From contig CAYVKL010000001.1 of NCBI GenBank assembly GCA_964452085.1, positions 1 to 64,000 of the forward strand: DNA of 64,000 nt. Direction: 5' to 3'. This document shows, piece by piece, positions 11,699 through 22,363 of this stretch. The notes below the pieces were generated by a model that saw nothing but the letters and a program-made list of their open reading frames with translations, was not told where the DNA came from and made no database searches. Made by a program: the position numbers and the translations under genes. This DNA comes from Methanobacterium sp964452085 (GTDB lineage Archaea; Methanobacteriota; Methanobacteria; Methanobacteriales; Methanobacteriaceae). Every line of letters begins with the position of its first letter. Positions within the stretch are counted from its first letter, which is position 1.

Positions 11699-11909
11699 CC
11701 TTCTCATCCGCTTTTTCATCTACTTTTATTGCCTGATCCGGACAAAGCATTGCACATAACTGGCATTGAGTGCATTTATCCTCATTTTCAGGTACTGGGA
11801 CATGCACGCCCTTTTTGTTTAGTATGCCGGATTCCCGGTAAACTTTACGGGGGCAGAACTCGGTGCAGATGTTGCAGCCCTTACAAAGATTCTCATCGAC
11901 GGTTATCAT
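11688..11909 (-). CDS. korD: 2-oxoglutarate:ferredoxin oxidoreductase, delta subunit (2x[4Fe-4S] ferredoxin)
   Basis: Small ferredoxin-like subunit passing electrons to the Kor complex. Two cluster motifs are visible: CKGCNICTEFCP and CTQCQLCAMLCP. About 73 residues; the Glu/Asp/Lys-rich tail overlaps korA. The frame opens at an ATG at 11921, but GGTAGAT lies just before the ATG at 11909 and no ribosome site precedes the first, so 11909 is preferred. It is the first gene of korD-A-B-C-sucC; the promoter should lie between 11925 and 12039. Confidence 0.94.
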
Positions 11910-12039
11910 GAAATCTACCATTTTTTTAATAATTTAGCTGTAATATTTTAAATAATTGTTGTTAGACCCCTCAGGAAGTTAATAAAAAATCCCTACATTT
12001 AGACCTGTAAATGGAAATTTGCAGGCTTCAACTACTTTT

Positions 12040-12405
12040 TTAATCCACTTTTTCCACATACATAAGGGGGTATTGGAGTTCTTCAATGTATTTCATGCGT
12101 ACCACTGATTTCACTTCATTGTACTCTGATACCAACCTCACATCCAACATGTCTCCAGTTAAAGAAAGATATTGATATTCATTTCCTGCTTCTTTCAAGA
12201 TTTCACGGTTTATTCGCACCTTTACGCTACTGATACATGGTTGTAATTGCAAAGATTCTTCAATAGCTTTTTCCAAGGAATCTGCACTATCGAAACTTAC
12301 AGGAGTTCCGATAAACTGATGGAAAAGCGCACCCATAGTAATTGCACCTTCAAATATGGATCTTTCCCTTGGGGTGATGTTTTGAAAGTATTTTTCATCA
12401 AGCAT
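12040..12405 (-). CDS. mptD: archaeal dihydroneopterin aldolase
   Basis: Cleaves 7,8-dihydroneopterin to 6-hydroxymethyl-dihydropterin and glycolaldehyde in tetrahydromethanopterin synthesis. The 121-residue protein matches the archaeal MptD family (former DUF381): RERSIFEGAITMGALFHQFIGTP near the N-terminus, the central SLQLQPCISSVKVRI strand and the C-terminal YPLMYVEKV. It is not related in sequence to bacterial FolB. It has its own spacers on both sides. Confidence 0.9.
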   Translation of the reverse strand: MLDEKYFQNITPRERSIFEGAITMGALFHQFIGTPVSFDSADSLEKAIEESLQLQPCISSVKVRINREILKEAGNEYQYLSLTGDMLDVRLVSEYNEVKSVVRMKYIEELQYPLMYVEKVD

Positions 12406-12544
12406 TTGAACACCTGTATAACTTTTAATTACTTATCATATTAAAATTTCCAAGTAAAACCTGAAAAATATTGATTTTAACGAACAAACTAATATTAGCC
12501 TTAAGATTACCTTGTTAACAATATTATTTGATTCATGTTGAATT

Positions 12545-13279
12545 TCAGAATCCTAATCCAAGAAAATCACTAGCACGAGAGATATTTGCTTCCAGATTGC
12601 TGGGTGGGGTGGGAAAGAAATAACCCAATACCAAAAAGAATGTTAAAGCTGCTGTGACCATGAATAGTATGATCCTATCCTCTTTAACTGGATAAAAATA
12701 GCTTAAAAGAGTACCTATTGCCATGAACGCCACAATAATAATAACAGCATAATGCTGTTGTGGGTTAGCAACCCGGGCAGTTTTAATGGGATATATATTG
12801 CCCTGTTTAGCCTTGATCATCAACCTTTCTTTGGTTGATCCCAGAGGGTAGCAAGTGATTAAAAACAACACATTACCCTGTTCAATTGATAAACGATAAT
12901 CTGCAGGTACAATAGCTGTGCTTTCTATTGTATATTCAACAAAACCTATACCTGGCCATTCCAGAGTTACATTATCCCCCTGTTGTAACTGGTCAAGTTT
13001 CAGAAATGGAGATCCATGGAGTGTTCGGTGACCAAATAAAACCACAGTCCCACTTGCTGGTTTAAAAGATTGAGGCTCATGATAAATACCATAATCAACA
13101 GATTTATTGTTAATAGCCTCATCAACACCTATTTTAGGAATTATGACGTAAGGGGTGTCTCCAGGTTGTTGACTAAGAGTTTGGGTGGAAGAATAATAAT
13201 TTACTTCAATCAGCGCGTAAACTGATATTATCAACATCCCCACTATGATAAAAAAAGTGGACATCTTCATGAATTTCAC
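12545..13279 (-). CDS. sortase family transpeptidase with two C-terminal membrane helices
   Basis: Membrane-bound cysteine transpeptidase. Residues 7-24 form an N-terminal membrane anchor; the sortase barrel follows with His84 in LFGHRT, Cys143 in ITCYP and Arg152 in KERLMIKA, the complete catalytic triad. PYVIIPKIGVD is the usual first strand. After the barrel come two more predicted membrane helices (about 176-198 and 204-224), an arrangement seen in some archaeal and actinobacterial sortases. The GTG at 13279 is used, with ATG alternatives at residues 4 and 6. The gene upstream encodes a protein with a sortase-signal-like tail. Confidence 0.88.
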   Translation of the reverse strand: MKFMKMSTFFIIVGMLIISVYALIEVNYYSSTQTLSQQPGDTPYVIIPKIGVDEAINNKSVDYGIYHEPQSFKPASGTVVLFGHRTLHGSPFLKLDQLQQGDNVTLEWPGIGFVEYTIESTAIVPADYRLSIEQGNVLFLITCYPLGSTKERLMIKAKQGNIYPIKTARVANPQQHYAVIIIVAFMAIGTLLSYFYPVKEDRIILFMVTAALTFFLVLGYFFPTPPSNLEANISRASDFLGLGF

Positions 13280-13427
13280 TTTATTAACCTGACTAGTTTC
13301 TTTTAGTAAATCTGACTATTTTTCTTAACTGGTATTATACCATACCTAGTTTAGAGATTACACTGTCACTATTTGAAATCATTTGATTTAACAATTTCGT
13401 AAAAAAAAGAATTTCGTAACTTAAGCT

Positions 13428-14369
13428 TTATCTTCTAAAGAATTTAGCATAAGTTACACCACCAGCTACCACTATAGCACCAACTACGAAAAGAGCAAAA
13501 GGAACTCCTGTTTGTGATGTAGGTACCGTAGCATTTGTTGTAGCTGCAGCAGTAGTAGGGATGTTATATGAAGATGAAGATCCACTTCCCCTAGATGATG
13601 AACCACTATTCATCGGCCATTTATAAGTGTATGAATAGTGTTTACTTTCACCAGGGTATAATGTTACATCCCATGCAGCAGTGTTGGCCCATGGATTTTC
13701 TTTATCAGTGTAGGTCACTTGAGGATTACTATAAGTTAGATTTGAGTCAATTGGGACAATTGGTGCCCTTACTATACCTGCTACTTTTGGACGGGTAGTA
13801 TCATTATTTTTGATCCAGAAACAGAAATGACCCTTCCATGATTCAAGTTTTAAACTTGGATTCAAGTACTCAATTTCATTGGGAAGGAACCATGAGGATT
13901 GTAAACCAGGTTCATTTAGAAGAGGCCAGAAACTATTGTTTATTCCAGGTTGTCTGATGTAATTTGGATACTCAGCAGTAGGGGTAGGGTATGCTACCAG
14001 TTTGAATGAAACAGTTTTAGTTTCTCCGGGTTGTATTTTCCAACCAAGATCATCTTCATCAACATCAGCCATATATTTAATCATTTTTAATGCACATGGG
14101 TCGGTCCATACTATGTTCCAGTATATGGGAGTTGAAGGATCTAAAGTCCCTTGATACCTTTGGCTAATCTTGAAATATTCCACATGATCGTTAGTATTTT
14201 TAATTGTTACTGTTATGGTAGACTCAAGATAAGTGAAAAATACTTCTGAACTTTGTTCTTGGATCCAGGCTTGTTGATCTTTATATGTACTATCCGCTGC
14301 CCATGAAGATGAAAAGGCTGTGCACATGATTAATACTATCACAGCCATGAATAGTTTGTTTATGTTCAT
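13428..14369 (-). CDS. secreted/anchored surface protein with sortase-signal-like C-terminus
   Basis: Family not recognised. The N-terminus (MNINKLFMAVIVLIMCTAF, then SSSWAADS) is a signal peptide. Residues 25-245 look like beta-sandwich repeats: STITVTIKNTNDHVEYF and PGETKTVSFKL are typical of extracellular domains binding to polysaccharide or protein. A Ser/Gly- then Thr/Ala-rich stalk (about 248-285) leads to SQTGVP, a hydrophobic segment of about 18 residues and the basic end KFFRR. This order (short TG motif, hydrophobic span, basic tail) is that of a sortase sorting signal, and a sortase gene is next in the operon. GGGGAAAA lies before the ATG. Confidence 0.7.
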   Translation of the reverse strand: MNINKLFMAVIVLIMCTAFSSSWAADSTYKDQQAWIQEQSSEVFFTYLESTITVTIKNTNDHVEYFKISQRYQGTLDPSTPIYWNIVWTDPCALKMIKYMADVDEDDLGWKIQPGETKTVSFKLVAYPTPTAEYPNYIRQPGINNSFWPLLNEPGLQSSWFLPNEIEYLNPSLKLESWKGHFCFWIKNNDTTRPKVAGIVRAPIVPIDSNLTYSNPQVTYTDKENPWANTAAWDVTLYPGESKHYSYTYKWPMNSGSSSRGSGSSSSYNIPTTAAATTNATVPTSQTGVPFALFVVGAIVVAGGVTYAKFFRR

Positions 14370-14423
14370 CTTAATTTTCCCCTATTTAGGTATGTTTATA
14401 TTGATTTTCGTGTTTAGCGGACT

Positions 14424-15780
14424 TTATCCAGTTCCATATATTCTCTTTAATTCATTTATCATCCATTCTGGAGCTTGCTGAGTTGGAACTGTTAACTGTA
14501 AGCTCTGACTATTCTGCATCAAGAATAGTGCATTTTCACGAGGTACTTCCAGAACTACCATGTATCGTACATCCAGTTCACCCAGATTTGAAGCCCTTTC
14601 AAAGTCAGATAATCTCCAACCATAAGCATTTAGTAAACTGTTAACTTGTCCTTCATTCCAAGTTCGTGATGCTGCAGCTTTTAGAAGTTCTTCAACATCA
14701 GTTCCCGCACTTTGACTTCTACTGTTAGTCATAGTTAGGGTATTGAATGCGATCTCCTGTGATTGTTGTAACTGAGCACTTACTGCTCCACTGTCTTTAG
14801 CCCTTAATATAGCCAGAACAGTAGATCCACTAATTGTAGGTGATGTTGAGGGTTGTGCCGTCTGAGTCGTCTGATTAGTTGTATTATTGGCTGCAGGTGC
14901 TGAAGCGTTAGTTGTAGTTAGATAAACATCCACACTATCTCCAACATTTACCAGCCCTCCGGCAGCTTGCAGTCTGGTTATTATTATAGGCACGGCTACA
15001 GTATCCGGTGTTTTAATCTCCATGTTGGATAAAACTGCTGCATCAGCCTCATTAACGATCTTCTGAGCGTCAGTTGTTTTCATCATGAGGTTTTTCTGCC
15101 CGCCAGCTTCATAAGTGATCATGACCCTGCCATAGGGATCTTTTTTCGCTTCAATCTGTTGATTTTGATATTCTCGCCAACCCGAAGTTGCTGGACCTAA
15201 CACATCAACAGCCAGAACCATTTCAGGTGTGGTTCCACCATCAATTTCTGCCAAAATAGATGTTTTTCTTGGATCTAAAGCAAGAGGTCCTTTAAAGTAG
15301 GTGTTTACTTCTGAGATCTTGGTTTGCTTAGCTGCAGCCATAGCATCCTGGTAGGGTGCGAAAACCAAAAAGTAGTAACCAGCACCAACAAGAACTATTA
15401 ATATAATTCCAAAAACAGCTGCACCAACCAGGGTTCTCTGATCATCGTCGGATCCGCCTAAACCTGCACTAGCACCGAAACCTGCTAATCCGCCTTTTTT
15501 CTTTTTAGGTTGTTTTTTAAGTGGAGGTTTCAAGGTGGGTTTGTCCTTAGGCGTTCCACGTGGTTTTGGACGTGGCTTAGGCATAGGTCTGGGGATTTTT
15601 TTCCCTGAAGAGGGTTTTTCTTCTCCACCATTGCCATTGTTGGTTATTTTTTCCTTGGATTTTTCAGTGGCCTTGGACACCATACCCTTAAGACGCCCCC
15701 CAATGTCCGAATCCGGATTTTTCCCGTCTTTCCGCAGATCAGGAACATCTTTTTTATCTTTATCTTTCTTTCCTAAGATC

Positions 15781-15791
<11 letters not shown>
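14424..15791 (-). CDS. DUF515-like membrane protein with CpaB/SAF-like segment
   Basis: Probably the methanogen DUF515 family; function unknown. The first 115 residues are cytoplasmic, lysine-rich and contain a proline/lysine-rich stretch (PRPMPKPRPKPR). One membrane helix (about 124-148) follows, then an extracytoplasmic domain. In it, the segment TVAVPIIITRLQAAGGLVN followed by VGDSVDVYL resembles the SAF/CpaB (RcpC) domain of pilus assembly proteins; this likeness is my reading, not a family assignment. A Thr/Asn/Gln-rich linker and a second globular part end the protein. The ATG at 15791 overlaps the end of the archaetidylserine synthase gene by 11 bases; an upstream GTG (15800) is less likely. 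Confidence 0.7.
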
Positions 15792-16503
<712 letters not shown>

Positions 16504-16542
16504 ATTAATACTCCAATATCAATTATAAGAAAATTTTTTAGT

Positions 16543-17205
<663 letters not shown>

Positions 17206-17534
17206 GTGTTATCCCTATTAATAAAAATTTAGTGTTAGTGTTAATCCCTTTAAAGACAATGGGTAACACATTATAAAAATATATATACTGTTAGGAAATG
17301 CATAATGATAGTAACTTTAATCAATTACTTATATATTTAGAAAGTAATAGTAGTTTTAATCATTTATTATTATATCTAGAAATAAAAAGAGCTTTAATCA
17401 CTTACCTATAAAATTTGAAACTGGTAATTTTATCATTTATTTATATATATTATAGAAATTAAATTGATATGTCGAACTATTTATTACTAAAATATATCAC
17501 AGAACTTATTCAATTTTAGCGAAAGTGATGACTG
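17206..17534. repeat. divergent promoter spacer with four ~38-base degenerate direct repeats
   Basis: The spacer between asd and the rightward unit contains TTTAATCA at 17316-17323, 17355-17362 and 17393-17400 and TTTTATCA at 17428-17435, spaced 39, 38 and 35 bases. After each comes a loosely conserved TTA-rich tract ending in TAGAAA or TTGAAA. The fourth copy contains a TATA-like run. The arrangement suggests an operator array or nucleosome-phased AT repeats serving one or both divergent promoters. Confidence 0.65.
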
Positions 17535-18164
17535 ATGATCGAGAATAAAATAAAAATCCTGCGAAAGGCAGCCGAAGTTTCCACGGTGCTGGATTCGGAT
17601 TACATATGGTGTGTCATTGCAGGTAATGAGGATATGGTAAATAATGTAGCATACTCCGCAATAATGGATAAAGACCGTGTTAAAGTATTATGCCGGGAGC
17701 ATGTGACCACTAGAGAATCATTCGTTACGAAAAAATTTGATTTCATCATGCTTCATGGGGAAACTAGCAAAATCAGAGAACTCAGCATGATATGTAAAGA
17801 AAATGGTGGAGCTTATCTTAAAATAGCACCATATTATGTTAAAGATGAGGCTAACCTTCTTTTAACCGTTGGTCCTGATAATTCAATTAAAAAATTTGTA
17901 GGTGACTGTGAAAAAAGTCGAGTTAAACTTTCTTTCCTTATCGAGGATCAAACCACTGGTTTTATAGAGACAGATGTGTATATAACCAACATATTACCCC
18001 GTTTCATTCGAAACACCATAGATCCACTATTCAAAATGGCAGATGTTGCATTATCTACTGTTTTATTATCCGCAGAAGATGAAAACATCCCTAAAATCAA
18101 AGAATTAGCCAAGTCTAATAAGATATTCTTAATCGAATTTGATAAAATACTAAAGGAGGATTAA
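17535..18164 (+). CDS. unassigned protein coupled to the MreB-like gene
   Basis: I do not recognise the family. The 209-residue soluble protein alternates hydrophobic strands (IWCVIAG, FIMLHG, AYLKIAP, KIFLIEF) with charged helices, suggesting an alpha/beta Rossmann-like fold; no membrane segment or nucleotide loop is obvious. A good ribosome site (AGTGATGACTG) precedes the ATG. The stop is three bases before the MreB-like start, so the two are almost surely cotranslated, hinting at a partner or regulator of the filament protein. Confidence 0.65.
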   Translation: MIENKIKILRKAAEVSTVLDSDYIWCVIAGNEDMVNNVAYSAIMDKDRVKVLCREHVTTRESFVTKKFDFIMLHGETSKIRELSMICKENGGAYLKIAPYYVKDEANLLLTVGPDNSIKKFVGDCEKSRVKLSFLIEDQTTGFIETDVYITNILPRFIRNTIDPLFKMADVALSTVLLSAEDENIPKIKELAKSNKIFLIEFDKILKED

Positions 18165-18167
18165 TAA

Positions 18168-19244
18168 ATGTTCAGTTTTTTAGGTAAAAAAGAGGAAGTA
18201 GAAGAGGATAAAAAACAAGCGTTGTCCAACACTTTGGGTATCGATCTTGGAACCCTTAACACAGTGGTGGCCAGACCATCAGGAGATAAATTTGATTTAT
18301 TTAAAATACCATCAGTTGTAGCTGTGAAAAAAGAAGACCCAGGGTATGTTCTTGCAGTTGGTGAAGAAGCCAAATCAATGTTAGGAAGAACTCCGGAAGA
18401 TATTATCGCAGTTCGACCACTCCGACAAGGAGTTATTGAAAGTATTGCCCAAGCAGAAGCTCTTCTTGTTTATTCCATGGATCTAGGGTCCGGTGAAGCA
18501 ATGGACTCCATAGACCGTATAGTTGTAGGTATTCCCGGAGATGCTTCGGAAGTGGAGAAAAAAGCCGTTGAAGATATAGGAAAAAAAGCTGGAGCTAACT
18601 ACGTCCTGGTAATAAGCGAAGGTTTGGCTGCGGCAATTGGAGCAGGTTTACCAATAGCAGAAGCTTCCGGTACCATGGTTATTGACATAGGTGCAGGATC
18701 AAGCGATGTTGTAGTAATCTCCTTAGGAGGAATAACTGATATTGAAACCATAAGAAGTGGTGGAGATGATGTTGACTACAATATCGTTGAAAAGGTTAAA
18801 GAAATTTACAATGTAGAAATAGGACTTCACGAAGCAGAAAAAGCAAAAATAGAAGTGGGCATGGTGCATTGTGAGAATGAAACCGAAGTGGGCAAAACTG
18901 TTGTTATTGGTAAGTCCATGGAAACCAACAAACCAGAAAAGGTTGAAATTAATTCAGTTCTGGTTGCAGACGCTGCAGAACCCATAATTGTAAGCTTGGT
19001 GGATGCTTTGGCGAAAGTCCTGGAAAGAATGTCCCCGGAATTAATTTCCGGTGTTTACAACAAAACAGTTGTAGTTGGAGGAACTTCCCAACTTAAAGGA
19101 CTTAAAGAACGTATCTACGAGGAAGTAGGAGTGCCAGTGGAAATATCAGACGACCCTATGACAGTGGTTGCCAAAGGAACTGCAATTGTAGCAGCTGAAC
19201 CACGAGCACTTGAACCAGAAGTACGTTTAAAAGCCATGAAATAA
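18168..19244 (+). CDS. mreB: MreB-like actin-family protein
   Basis: Actin/Hsp70-superfamily ATPase, likely a cell-shape filament directing wall synthesis in these rod-shaped pseudomurein archaea. Phosphate-1 motif LGIDLGTLNTVVARPSG, the AVRPLRQGVI segment typical of MreB, the phosphate-2 motif VIDIGAGSSDVVVISLGG, and the adenosine-binding VVVGGTSQLKGLKERI are all present. Length 358 is a little longer than bacterial MreB (about 335) owing to a charged 15-residue N-terminal extension. GGAGGAT lies before the ATG. A DnaK/EutJ-like role cannot be excluded, but the neighbours favour MreB. Confidence 0.82.
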   Translation: MFSFLGKKEEVEEDKKQALSNTLGIDLGTLNTVVARPSGDKFDLFKIPSVVAVKKEDPGYVLAVGEEAKSMLGRTPEDIIAVRPLRQGVIESIAQAEALLVYSMDLGSGEAMDSIDRIVVGIPGDASEVEKKAVEDIGKKAGANYVLVISEGLAAAIGAGLPIAEASGTMVIDIGAGSSDVVVISLGGITDIETIRSGGDDVDYNIVEKVKEIYNVEIGLHEAEKAKIEVGMVHCENETEVGKTVVIGKSMETNKPEKVEINSVLVADAAEPIIVSLVDALAKVLERMSPELISGVYNKTVVVGGTSQLKGLKERIYEEVGVPVEISDDPMTVVAKGTAIVAAEPRALEPEVRLKAMK

Positions 19245-19262
19245 ATCATGGCTTCAATAATA

Positions 19263-19269
19263 TTTTTTT
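19263..19269 (+). terminator. T-run after the MreB-like gene
   Basis: Seven T follow the stop codon by about 18 bases, with AT-rich sequence after it and a 185-base gap to rnhB. Weak but consistent with archaeal termination. Confidence 0.4.
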
Positions 19270-19429
19270 AACCACATTTAATACAAATTTAATTAATCAT
19301 ATAAAAATAATTTAAAAGTTATCATATTCTCTTCTAGTATGAACTCAAACAAAATATTGAATTTACTTTCAATTATAAGACAAAAGAAAAATAATGGAAT
19401 TTGCTTAAAAAAGGATTCAATATAGACCC

Positions 19430-20053
19430 ATGAAAATTTTAGGAATAGATGAAGCAGGCAGGGGATCCGTTTTAGGACCTTTGGTTGTTTGTGGTGTGGC
19501 TCTGGAAGATGATCGAGTTAAATTTTTAGAAAGACTCGGTTTAAAGGACTCGAAAAAGATTTCACCCAAAAGAAGAATAGCATTATACCGTAAGATAGAT
19601 AGAATTGCTGAATGTCATACAGTTCATATCACAGCCCAGGACATTGACAAGCTTCGTTCAAGGGATGTTAATCTGAATGAAATTGAAAAAATCGCTATGA
19701 ACCGCATAATAGGAAATTCTAACCCATCCACTTGTTTCATCGATTCCATGGACGTTAAACCAGAACGCTTAACTAGTGAATTCGAGGCTTTGCATCCTGA
19801 ACTTAGGGTGGTAGCTGAACACAAAGCAGATGATCGTTATCCAATCGTTTCTGCCGCTTCAATTATTGCCAAAGTGGAACGTGACCGGGCGATTCATGAC
19901 ATTAAAAAAGAATACAAAAATATAGGGTCCGGTTATCCCAGTGATCCTAAAACCATAGAGTTTCTGAAAACAATTCCCTCCGGAGAACTACCAGATTTTA
20001 TAAGGAGATCATGGGCTACAGTTGAGCGCATAAGGGGCAAAAATAATAAATAA
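19430..20053 (+). CDS. rnhB: ribonuclease HII
   Basis: Removes RNA from RNA/DNA hybrids. MKILGIDEAGRGSVLGPLV contains the first two acidic catalytic residues, CFIDSMD the third, and HKADDRYPIVSAASIIAKV the last block before the helical end. The 207-residue size is normal for archaeal RNase HII. Its gene starts the group followed by the ExbB/ExbD pair, 37 bases downstream. Confidence 0.96.
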   Translation: MKILGIDEAGRGSVLGPLVVCGVALEDDRVKFLERLGLKDSKKISPKRRIALYRKIDRIAECHTVHITAQDIDKLRSRDVNLNEIEKIAMNRIIGNSNPSTCFIDSMDVKPERLTSEFEALHPELRVVAEHKADDRYPIVSAASIIAKVERDRAIHDIKKEYKNIGSGYPSDPKTIEFLKTIPSGELPDFIRRSWATVERIRGKNNK

Positions 20054-20090
20054 AAAAGTAATTGTGAATACTTAAAATAAGGGGAAAAGA

Positions 20091-20933
20091 ATGATTTACG
20101 AATTTTTCCAAGGTTCCTTCAATACCATATTGGAGATGTTCAAAAGTGGAGGGATCATCACCTACATCATTACCATAATCGGTATTTATGGTATAATTTA
20201 TTCTGGAGAGAAGATTTACTATTTACGCAAGATATCTAAGGTTGGTTTACCTGAGATCATGGGCGAAGTGAATAAAGCCATGGAACGCGGTGGATCTCTG
20301 GAAGCCCTACGTTCCATTGGACGTTATCAAACACCCATTTCAAAGATAGTTGCTGAGGCATTGAAAATTGGTTTTCGAAATAATAGAGAAGTTGAAGATG
20401 CCATGGAAAGGGTTTTCATAGTAGAAATGGGGCGAATGACTAAAGGACTTGACACTATACGCACAATAATTGAACTTGCACCATTATTAGGACTTATTGG
20501 AACTGTTTTAGGAATGTGGTACACATTCAAAGCTTTGGGAGTAAATGCAAATCCAACCGCGATGGCTGAAGGAATATACATTGCACTCATAACCACCATT
20601 GCCGGTTTAACAGTTGCCATCATCCTCTTGCCACTATATTCCATTATTAATGGTAGAATAGAAGGCGAACTGGATAAGATTGAAATTGCTAAAAAGATGA
20701 CCAACTGGCGCACAGCAGAAATGCGCATAAAAGTTGAGGCAAATGTTAATGAAGCAATTGATGCTTTAAAAGAATCTGATGGTATTTTAGAAGTTAAAGA
20801 GATACCAATGGACAGAGATGCTAATATCTGGATTTCAATGAATCCCCACATGCTTGAAAAAAGTATCGGTAACATCATTAAAGAAAAATGCAATGCCGAA
20901 GCCAGAATAGTAGAAAGCAAACTAAAACAATGA
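20091..20933 (+). CDS. MotA/TolQ/ExbB-type proton channel protein
   Basis: Membrane subunit of an ion-driven energy transducer. Three membrane helices can be placed at about 20-42, 126-150 (ELAPLLGLIGTVLGMWYTF) and 160-187 (ALITTIAGLTVAIILLPLY); the large cytoplasmic loop between the first two and the Thr-rich third helix follow the ExbB/TolQ plan. A C-terminal soluble extension of about 90 residues (200-280) is longer than in bacterial ExbB. GGGGAAAAGA precedes the ATG. The ExbD-like gene follows 87 bases later. There is no outer membrane to energise, so the partner is probably in the pseudomurein wall or membrane. Confidence 0.88.
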   Translation: MIYEFFQGSFNTILEMFKSGGIITYIITIIGIYGIIYSGEKIYYLRKISKVGLPEIMGEVNKAMERGGSLEALRSIGRYQTPISKIVAEALKIGFRNNREVEDAMERVFIVEMGRMTKGLDTIRTIIELAPLLGLIGTVLGMWYTFKALGVNANPTAMAEGIYIALITTIAGLTVAIILLPLYSIINGRIEGELDKIEIAKKMTNWRTAEMRIKVEANVNEAIDALKESDGILEVKEIPMDRDANIWISMNPHMLEKSIGNIIKEKCNAEARIVESKLKQ

Positions 20934-21020
20934 ATAAAACTTTCAAAAACAGAATTATTCAAGGAAAAATAATATCAAACTTAAATTCATCATTATCAAA
21001 AAATTATTTGGGAAAATAAA

Positions 21021-21419
21021 ATGGCCATTGACACTCACGGTTATCGGAGAAAACTGCGTGGTAAACAAGCCAGAGTTAACCTGGTTCCTCTTATTGACGT
21101 AATTTTTACTATTCTCATATTTCTCATGGTTACCAGTAGTTTCCAGGCAGCTACAGATACCAGTAGCAACAGTGGGAAACCTGAAATAAGTCAAACTAGT
21201 GGTAGCTCAGAATATTATCTCATACCTGTTGCAGGCCTTAAAAAAGTTACAGTGAATGGGGTGGATATGTCCAGCTATATTCGTAACAGCGCCATTGCTG
21301 TTCAAACCCGAGTAATAGATGAAGGGGAAATAAGTATCAAACCCAAGGAAGGATCCATCATCATCACTGCACCCCCGGGAATGAGTCCTGATAAAGCAGT
21401 TAGCATACCGCAGACTTAA
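21021..21419 (+). CDS. ExbD/TolR-type biopolymer transport protein
   Basis: Single-pass partner of the ExbB-like channel. After a basic cytoplasmic start comes the helix NLVPLIDVIFTILIFLMVTS, with the conserved Asp (residue 26) that carries the proton, then an extracytoplasmic domain of about 85 residues with a Ser/Thr-rich linker. The end domain is shorter and differs from bacterial ExbD but keeps VQTRVIDEGEISIKPKEG. It lies in the same unit as the ExbB-like gene and 82 bases before purO. Confidence 0.88.
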   Translation: MAIDTHGYRRKLRGKQARVNLVPLIDVIFTILIFLMVTSSFQAATDTSSNSGKPEISQTSGSSEYYLIPVAGLKKVTVNGVDMSSYIRNSAIAVQTRVIDEGEISIKPKEGSIIITAPPGMSPDKAVSIPQT

Positions 21420-21501
21420 CTTAACTTGAAAAAATTAATTTCTAATAATCTAAAATTTACAAATAAACAATAATAATAATATTCGGCAAAAAGGTGATTA
21501 A

Positions 21502-22104
21502 ATGTATCTAGGAAGAATACTGGCAGTAGGAAGTAATGAAACAGGTAATTTTGTGGCTTATAGGGTTTCCAGTCGTTCATTTCCCAACAGGATGACCCGC
21601 ACATTTACCAATAGAGTGGCTGTAATCCCTAAAGAAGGGTATGAAAAAGATGTTTTTGAAAGCCCATACATAGCCTACAACTGCATACGCCTGGTGGATG
21701 ATATTGCAGTGGTTTCCAATGGTTCTCACACCGATGTAATTGCTGAGAAGATAGCATCAGGCATGAACATCCGTGATTCTATCACATTATCCCTTATGAC
21801 CATGGATTATGAGAAGGATGACTTTAACACTCCCCGTATTGCAGGAGCCACAACTCTAGATGGCGAATCATACATAGGTATTGTTACTCATGAAAAAGTC
21901 CTGGTGGAAAAAGTGCCGGCAGGAGAAGCAAGCTACATATCCACCTACGAACACATCAAGCCATATAAAGTGGAATTCACATCAAGCAATGTAGATGAAA
22001 CTGCTCAATTCATCATGGATGGTGGGAAATTTTCCGAATTCACCAACCCCGTGACCTCTGCAGCGGCATTCGGTCAAAATAAATGGGAATTAAAATCAAT
22101 TTAA
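21502..22104 (+). CDS. purO: archaeal IMP cyclohydrolase
   Basis: Closes the last ring in purine synthesis (FAICAR to IMP) in archaea that lack the bacterial PurH domain. The 200-residue protein opens MYLGRILAVGSN and includes YRVSSRSFPNR, the ANG-type segment VVSNGSHTDVIAEKI and AGATTLDGESYIGIVTHEK, which I recognise as PurO. AAGGTGATTAA precedes the ATG. Downstream lie three 38-base repeats. Confidence 0.94.
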   Translation: MYLGRILAVGSNETGNFVAYRVSSRSFPNRMTRTFTNRVAVIPKEGYEKDVFESPYIAYNCIRLVDDIAVVSNGSHTDVIAEKIASGMNIRDSITLSLMTMDYEKDDFNTPRIAGATTLDGESYIGIVTHEKVLVEKVPAGEASYISTYEHIKPYKVEFTSSNVDETAQFIMDGGKFSEFTNPVTSAAAFGQNKWELKSI

Positions 22105-22123
22105 AATCATTTTATTCCCCTTT

Positions 22124-22238
22124 GAAAGAATAGATATATTATAGATTCTTTATTTGCATTATGAAAGAATAGGATATTATTGATTATTTATTTCCAGTAT
22201 GAAAGAATAGGAGATTATCCCTCAATTATTTCCAATAA
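22124..22238 (+). repeat. three tandem ~38-base direct repeats between purO and cofE
   Basis: GAAAGAATAG occurs at 22124, 22163 and 22201, spaced 39 and 38 bases; each copy continues with an AT-rich tract ending in TTATTTGCAT, TTATTTCCAGT or TTATTTCCAAT. The repeats lie after the purO stop and about 125 bases before cofE. They are non-coding in all frames as far as I can see; function unknown. Confidence 0.7.
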
Positions 22239-22363
22239 TCTTAAATTAAGAATTAAACTGAAAGTGCAAATAAACTCTTAAAGCTTTAATTGAATTATGT
22301 TTCCATTAAATACGTTTATTGGAATTTTAAACAAAATAAACTGCAATTAGGATTAGTGCAATT

